From Sesamum alatum (taxonomy: Eukaryota > Streptophyta > Magnoliopsida > Lamiales > Pedaliaceae): a stretch of 64,000 bases of DNA. Both the position numbers and the translations under genes were made by a program. The notes below the pieces were generated by a model. That model saw only the letters and a program-made list of their open reading frames with translations. It did no database searches and was not told the DNA's origin. Shown in pieces: positions 58,154 to 64,000 of the stretch (position 1 is the stretch's first letter; each line of letters starts with the position of its first letter). The DNA is taken from assembly GCA_034509735.1 (NCBI GenBank), contig JACGWO010000004.1:12629395-12693394 (forward strand), given 5' to 3'.

Positions 58154-58647
58154 ACACCATCGATTCATTTATCGTTCCTGCCTGCCAACTAGGCAGTCAG
58201 TCACTGGCTTTGCTTTAGCTACAATTCTAAAACAGTTACCCCTTTGTTCAAGGTTTGGATTACGCTATCTTATGATAGGAATCAGCGGCAGATGAAGATG
58301 TGAACAGAAGCCTTGAAGCAGCGCCCAGGGCCTTCCCTTACTAAGACTAATGTGCAATCCTTCCCTCACCAGTCCCACGTGCTCTTTGATGCCGAAAATC
58401 AGATTCTAATGAAAGTCTTACTAGCATGTCTTGATTGGAGCCAATGTACCGGCGCTTAAAAGGCCATGGATCTTTCCTTTTGATCTTCCAGTAATTCATT
58501 ACAACTGGAGTAAAATTCATATTGGGTTGTTGAGCAAGAATACTGCGACTAGGGAGACGAAGAATGGAATGAAAGGCATAGTCTCAATAAAAAGAATTTC
58601 AAACCAACCAACGAGCGGGAATATAGGAAGCTAGGCAGTTAGGTGAA

Positions 58648-58729
58648 TACGCGCGCGCGAATGAATCCCACAGGAAATTTATCGCTAGTACTAACCCCTG
58701 TCCTTCCTTCTCCCTTTAGCTAGACTATA
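58648..58729 (-). repeat. 82-bp inverted repeat, arm 2
   Basis: The exact complement of 58072-58153. The lack of divergence suggests recombination-maintained or recently copied repeats. Confidence 0.93.
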
Positions 58730-59671
58730 TACTTTCTATCCTGCCTCCTTTTAAAATAGCTTATTCCTTCCTAATCTATGCTCAATCATGATTTCTTTAG
58801 CGAACAAGCGCCTTCGGTTTTCCCGTATGGAGCCATCGTCGCGTCGATCAGCTGTCCCTACTTCTTCATGTCCTTTCCCATGCACACTTACTCGGTTCTA
58901 TTCTAAAGCCACAGCTGAATGCCGTACTTGCCTTTCTTTATAAAGTCCCGATAAGTTCGCTAGTTGAATGAATCATTAATCGCACTTGCGCGACTAATTG
59001 AACCAGTTCCCTCGGCTCCTTTTCTTGCTTTATTTCGTGAATCAATGCCCGGAACGAACGAACAAGCGTCCGCATATAAGAGACATCTATGAGAGAAGGT
59101 TCTCGAACCGCCCGAATAGAGCCAACGAGTTCAGTCGAACTGCTATCCCGATCAGTCTTGAAGGAAAGCTAGGGATCGCCAATTCTTTTGTCAGAGGCAG
59201 AGGCTAAGTTCCCTCAATCTTCCGGGAAGGGAGTCGAAGAAGTCCTCGGTAAACAACTATAGGAAGTATTCTCGGGACTGATCAAGGTTATACCTGCTTT
59301 AATTCCTTCAATAACAACCAGATGGGGCACCTTTTAGGACACATGCGAACAATCCATATAGTACCTCTACTTGATCTTCGTATGCTATTCTCTTCCCAAC
59401 CCAATCGTCCTCGAATTTGTCAATTTCTTCTCGAATAAGGAGAGGAGGCTTGAAGTAACCTTTCAAAAAGAGATCCAGATAGGGGAAATCACACGGCTGG
59501 AGTTCCTCAAAGTCAAACACGTTTCTGAAACCAATTGTCCTAGTGACCTCAAGGTATTGCTGATTTTCAAGATTGCCTGCATCAAGTGAGTTATTTGACC
59601 ACCCTTTTCTTGGTCCTTTCCTTTCCATTTGCTACCTTTTTTGTGCGTCTCGTGCATACAAAAGACTTTTT

Positions 59672-59744
59672 GTCGACCGCTGAGAAGTGGATTCAAACTA
59701 CGGATACGCAGCCCTACTAATAGAAGGGGCGGAGACTTTCTCGG
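59672..59744 (+). repeat. 73-bp inverted repeat, arm 1 (partner 61241-61313)
   Basis: It runs from GTCGACCGCTGAGAAGTGG to GGAGACTTTCTCGG, with an identical complement 1.5 kb downstream. Confidence 0.93.
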
Positions 59745-61240
59745 TTGTCACAGGTTTTGCACCCTTAGACGAGTCTCAGCTCTTTTTCGGAAGGGAAGAG
59801 AGTTCAGTCACTTCTGGGCTTAAGGGCTTTTGTTAGAAGCGAAGGTCAACTTCTCTTACAAAGCCTTTTGCTCAGAAAGCAGACTTTGTTTTCGAGCCTA
59901 TAATTCCTGAGATTTTGGCATTCTTCTCCCGGATCCTCGCGAGTATCCGCGTGTGGCCATCCACCAACTCAGACAGACGTGATTGTTCTCGCTCGAACGA
60001 CTCAAGAGTCAACAACATGTTCGAAAATTGACCCTTTAGGTCGGTGATTACGACTCTTTTGGCTTCAGGAATAGAGGAAGCAACGGACAAGACCGACAGA
60101 GCTCCAAGAAAGGAATCTTTACTGACCGCGGCCGTACGGAGGTCACCTTGTAGAACACCCCAACAGAAAAGACCTCGACTCAAGGTCCAATTTTCTTTTA
60201 CCGGGTAGGTCAAACCGAGACGCGCGAGTTATCCCTACACTCTCAAACCGAACCCTTTTCCTAGCTGCTGTTTACCTAAGCATTCTCTAGAGAAATCGGA
60301 AGTAGGTTTTTCAACGCCCAGAAGCTCGGGAGGCTGATTTGGGTAATCAACGACCATAGGTTTCGGCAGCTTAAGCTTACGTTCACACTCCTTCTCATAA
60401 GCATGGGAAGGGAGGAAAAAGTTTTTCTTTAGAAAAGATCCTGAGCATTCCAGGGGCTATATGTGTTCATTGGTGAAGAAGCTGACGGAAGTGTGAGAGA
60501 AAGAAGGAGATGTCACCTTCTTAAAGGAGGATTTTGCTAGCAGAGGCGAGGTTACTAAAGACTTCAAGTTTTATGAAATCGAAGATCCAGATCTTGGAGC
60601 ACCTAATCAACCAGTTGAGGAAGAGGAAGTAATTCCTCAGCCTCCTGGGGCTCGAAGTTTCGATCGACCCCGGTACTTGGGATCCTATGGATGAAGACAT
60701 GGTCTCTCTGGATCCCATTGGATTTCATTCGGAGGAGGAGCCTCTCATCTATGCTTAAGATTTTATTTTAGGCCTAAAAAGAAGGGCTTTACATGGAAGG
60801 TGCAGATGCGGAATCCGCAGCTATTGAAGATGGAGCTTTCAACAAACACAAGGAAAAACAAGTAGCAGAATAAGCAGTTCCGAATTAGGAGTTTAGTTTA
60901 ATCAATTTAGGTTTAGTCCTAGTCCTGGCCTAGCCTATACCTATCCTACCCGTGCAGTACGCTCGAACCAATTATGCGCTTCGCTGGTACATATCCCTTT
61001 CAGAAAGAGGGTAAATGCCAGGAGCTATGAGCGGGTGGTTAGGGTTTCTATTCAAATAAAGACTCCTTTAGCACTGCCAAGAGACCTCTTGCTTACGTGT
61101 TTGTAGATGCCGATGGAAGACACATAAACAACTCTTAAACAGCAGTTAACTCATAGATCAATGAATTCATGGCAACTCAACAAGAAGAATCGCTCGACAC
61201 TGACGTAAAAAACCTACCAAAAAAGGATACGCCAAAAGGC

Positions 61241-61313
61241 CCGAGAAAGTCTCCGCCCCTTCTATTAGTAGGGCTGCGTATCCGTAGTTTGAATCCACTT
61301 CTCAGCGGTCGAC
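61241..61313 (-). repeat. 73-bp inverted repeat, arm 2
   Basis: The exact complement of 59672-59744. Confidence 0.93.
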
Positions 61314-62094
61314 CCTGAAGGGTCTCAAGGCTTACGCCGCTCGTCTCTCTTCTGAAGCAAAGGAGTAGCGGCAAGGCCTTCTTCGCGCACAGCCAGACGC
61401 TCGATTGTTTGTTGCCGTTTTTTGCTCCCTCTATTGATAGATCAAGAGCCCTCCTGCCGTCGTTTCAGTGACTCATAGGGTTTCCTCAGCCCAGCGGGAA
61501 TGAATTCTATTACTTGATTGACATTGACAGATATGTGTACCACACCGAACAAAGAATATGCCGATATGCTTGATGTACCAGCCAAGCCAGCTCGACAAAA
61601 AGGAAGAGACTCATAAAATGGCAGAGGCAAATAGAGCTTTTGCACATTTTCGTTAATCCATGAACAGGATCTATACATCTCGATCGGAAAAGAATCAAGC
61701 TTTATTGGTGCTTGAGGAGAGTAAATATAGTATAAAACTTTGAGTTCGAGGGGTAATGGTAATGAAAATACTAAAAAACTCGAATGATAGTAGACCAGCT
61801 TATTCTATTCTTCCAGAATAGCGCTGGTCGTTTAGCTCATAGATCAGTCGAGCCTTATCCCATTCCTTCATAAACTCAGGAATGGTCGGCTCGGTTAGCT
61901 CCTTGTCCCCTTAAGATGTCAGCTTCGAGCTTCTTCTTCGAATCCCAGGGCAATAAGGGATCTAGCAGAAAATTTTATTCTTTTTTATCTTCGTATGGGG
62001 TATTTCTGAAGGACAAGGGGGGTTATACCATCTCATGGTAGATTGGCGAACCTGGGAGCATTAGCCGATCTGGTACATCAATTACTAGTTAACA

Positions 62095-62594
62095 NNNNNN
62101 NNNNNNNNNNNNNNNNNNNNNNNNNNNNNNNNNNNNNNNNNNNNNNNNNNNNNNNNNNNNNNNNNNNNNNNNNNNNNNNNNNNNNNNNNNNNNNNNNNNN
62201 NNNNNNNNNNNNNNNNNNNNNNNNNNNNNNNNNNNNNNNNNNNNNNNNNNNNNNNNNNNNNNNNNNNNNNNNNNNNNNNNNNNNNNNNNNNNNNNNNNNN
62301 NNNNNNNNNNNNNNNNNNNNNNNNNNNNNNNNNNNNNNNNNNNNNNNNNNNNNNNNNNNNNNNNNNNNNNNNNNNNNNNNNNNNNNNNNNNNNNNNNNNN
62401 NNNNNNNNNNNNNNNNNNNNNNNNNNNNNNNNNNNNNNNNNNNNNNNNNNNNNNNNNNNNNNNNNNNNNNNNNNNNNNNNNNNNNNNNNNNNNNNNNNNN
62501 NNNNNNNNNNNNNNNNNNNNNNNNNNNNNNNNNNNNNNNNNNNNNNNNNNNNNNNNNNNNNNNNNNNNNNNNNNNNNNNNNNNNNNNNNNNNNN
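62095..62594. other. Assembly gap (500 N)
   Basis: The 500-N run is a round number, so its length is probably a placeholder. Mitochondrial-like DNA lies on one side and copia pol on the other; the true linkage is unknown. Confidence 1.
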
Positions 62595-63284
62595 GGTTTT
62601 GTAGAGGAAGAGATCTATATGGATCAGCCGGAAGGTTTCACAACTGTTGGAGAAAAGTAGAAGGTCTGCCGTCTCCAAAGGTCCATCTATGGCCTCAAAC
62701 AAGCTTCTCGAAGCTGGAACATATGTTTTGATGAAGTCATACGGGGATGTGATTTCATCAAGAACGAGTCCGATCCTTGTGTATACAAGAAGATCAGTGG
62801 GAGCTCAGTCGCGTTTCTGGTGCTTTACGTGGATGACATCTTGCTCATTGGGAATGATGCAAAGATGTTGGGTACCACTAAATCTTGGTTGTCAACGTAA
62901 TTCTCCCCATGAAGATATGGGCGAGGCATCCTACATCCCTGGCATCAAGATCTATCGGGATAGATCTAGAAGGATGTTAGGAATGGCCCAGTCCTCGTAT
63001 ATTGAGAAAGTCTTGAAGAGATTCAAGATGGAGAACTCAAAACGAGGATTCCTTCCTATGAGGCATGGAATTAAGTTATTCAAGAAGCAGTCTCCTAAGA
63101 CTGATGAGGAGCTTAAAATGATGTTGGACATCCCCTATGCTTCAGTCGTAGGCAGCAGACAGTATGTTATTCAGTGCACTAGACCTGATGTAGGTTTCGC
63201 TTTGAGCGTAACAAGTCAATATCAGTCGTGTGCCGGGGAGGCACACTGGAGTGCAGTCAAGACTATCCTGAAGAACCTGAAAAG
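62595..63284 (+). pseudogene. Copia RT-RNase H fragment E4
   Basis: It begins at the gap within RT (GFVEEEIYMDQPEGF), then YGLKQASRSWN and LVLYVDDILLIGNDAKML (62820-62870). A TAG at 62657-62659 and a TAA near 62898 break it, with a frame change after. It is close to E1 (4820-5510). It ends at 63284, where an inverted LTR is joined in the middle of the KNLK codons. Confidence 0.82.
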
Positions 63285-64000
63285 TGAAAGATTATGTGGA
63301 TCGTCCCGGGAAAAAGCAGCGAATGCGGAAGCGCAGGTTATAATTAAAAAATAAATGCGGAATTTAAACATGCTTTTAAATTAAAACACGTTTCACAAGG
63401 GTGTGCCTTTGAAATTTCCCGGGCGTTCGGTGTATCTCATGAACGAATAACATAAAATAAATCATGGAGGCCAATAGGGTTGGAAAATAAAAGAGGACGA
63501 AAAACATAAACGAGACCTACCCGTTGTCGTTTTCGTCTTCAAACGGCTACACGCGGTTGTTCCCCGTTTTTCACCAAGATCGTCGTTCTTGAGACCCTCC
63601 AAATCGTGACACACGATCCACCCACGTATCTTGCACGTCGTGCTAGCAACGAACAAGTTTATATTTTGGAGTGGATGAATCAACGACACGTTATGAATTA
63701 ACGGTATTGATTCATCAAGTTCTAATGTTCCAGAACAAGAGAACAAAGAAAATAATTTTCTTTGGAGAGAGAGGAGAGGCGAACGAGAAGATGAGAGGGA
63801 GAGATCCGTGTGGTGTGTTAGTAGTGTGTGTGTTGGAGATTCATCATCATGTAAATTGTAGGATGCTAGGGGTTTATATAGAAGAGGAGTTTTAATCCTC
63901 TTTAAATCCCTCTTTAAGAACTCTAATTTGACTAGGATTTTGACCTAGTCAAAGTCCTAGTCACAACTAGTGTTTTGACCTATGTCAAAACGATCCTAGC
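63285..64000 (-). repeat. Minus-strand family B-like LTR (3' portion)
   Basis: The minus strand ends at 63285 with CTTTCA. It contains the terminal hairpin (arms TTTCAAAGG and CCTTGTGAAA, near 63391-63414) and a TATATAAAC-type box near 63872. It is collinear with 11581-22150, runs off the window and is clearly diverged from the B copy there. Confidence 0.75.

Larger units (their letters stand above)
57561..62094 (+). other. Mitochondrial-like DNA block
   Basis: Base composition is more balanced than the flanks, simple AT repeats are absent, and perfect dispersed inverted repeats are present, all typical of angiosperm mitochondrial intergenic DNA. I recognise no complete mitochondrial gene, rRNA or tRNA. 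The short frames (57592-57891, 58998-59207, minus 59308-59628, minus 59872-60213) have no family I can name. A broken Glu/Pro-rich frame at 60510-60760 looks retroelement-like. It may be a nuclear insertion or a mis-joined contig, because it ends at a gap. Confidence 0.55.

Noticed and set aside
59308..60213. Minus-strand ORFs of 106 and 113 aa as mitochondrial genes
   Set aside because: I cannot match them to any mitochondrial gene family, and neither has supporting context. They are mentioned within the block without a function.
62043..62702. 205-aa ORFs on both strands across the gap
   Set aside because: They consist mostly of undefined residues from the 500 N.

Overview
This is nuclear DNA of a flowering plant, most likely a eudicot. 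The evidence is a split nuclear gene with plant-type introns, Ty1/copia, chromovirus-like, LINE, MULE and hAT elements of plant type, and a block with the texture of angiosperm mitochondrial DNA. No bacterial features were seen. I do not assign a species.

Layout. (1) Positions 1-31426 are a dense nest of Ty1/copia retrotransposons. Element E1 (962-10516) is riddled with stops, carries an LTR fragment inside pol, and has a solo LTR inside its 3' LTR. Element E2 (11636-21509) is structurally complete: two ~2.23-kb LTRs, a tRNA-iMet primer site and the 5-bp target duplication GAAGC. It sits inside a minus-strand LTR of a second family (11581-24938), which also holds a 1484-bp chromovirus-like insertion (23318-24801, duplication TAAAG). 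E3 (26497-31086) is a third, 5'-truncated copia copy. Many shorter LTR pieces in alternating orientation fill the joints. (2) 31427-33294 holds a decayed minus-strand copia pol and a 116-bp tandem duplication. (3) 33295-39942 is a LINE flanked by an A-run plus TCTTCAAATCA. It contains a second LINE (34021-36673) and two TIR elements, the larger with a perfect 9-bp target duplication. (4) 40840-50840 (minus strand) is the only clear host gene: an eight-exon CXC-domain (tesmin/TSO1-like, CPP family) gene. The exons join to 1845 nt, giving 614 codons and a stop. (5) 52857-54999 is a TIR element with a hAT-like element nested in it. 55202-57505 is the 5' part of a Mutator-like (MULE) transposon with PB1-like and DNA-binding regions. 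(6) About 57560-62094 is mitochondrial-like sequence with two inverted-repeat pairs. It runs into a 500-N gap (62095-62594), followed by another copia RT fragment and a minus-strand LTR to the window end.

How the parts relate. The host gene encodes a CXC-domain DNA-binding protein resembling TCX5/TCX6, which in Arabidopsis act in a DREAM-type repressor complex. Everything else is mobile or transferred DNA. E1 and E2 share an inherited RNase H frameshift although the LTRs of E2 are almost identical to each other. The lineage was therefore probably moved by proteins supplied in trans. The MULE at 55202 has the same triple ~30-bp subterminal repeats as the non-autonomous TIR element at 37840, so the two are probably related as source and passenger.

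The most unusual items are an almost complete initiator-tRNA sequence fused in register to the primer-binding site of the chromovirus-like element, a covarying hairpin near the 3' end of the LTRs of otherwise divergent copia families, LTR fragments that repeatedly keep exactly one intact terminus, and internal copies of the MULE terminal motif forming perfect palindromes just upstream of its transposase exon.
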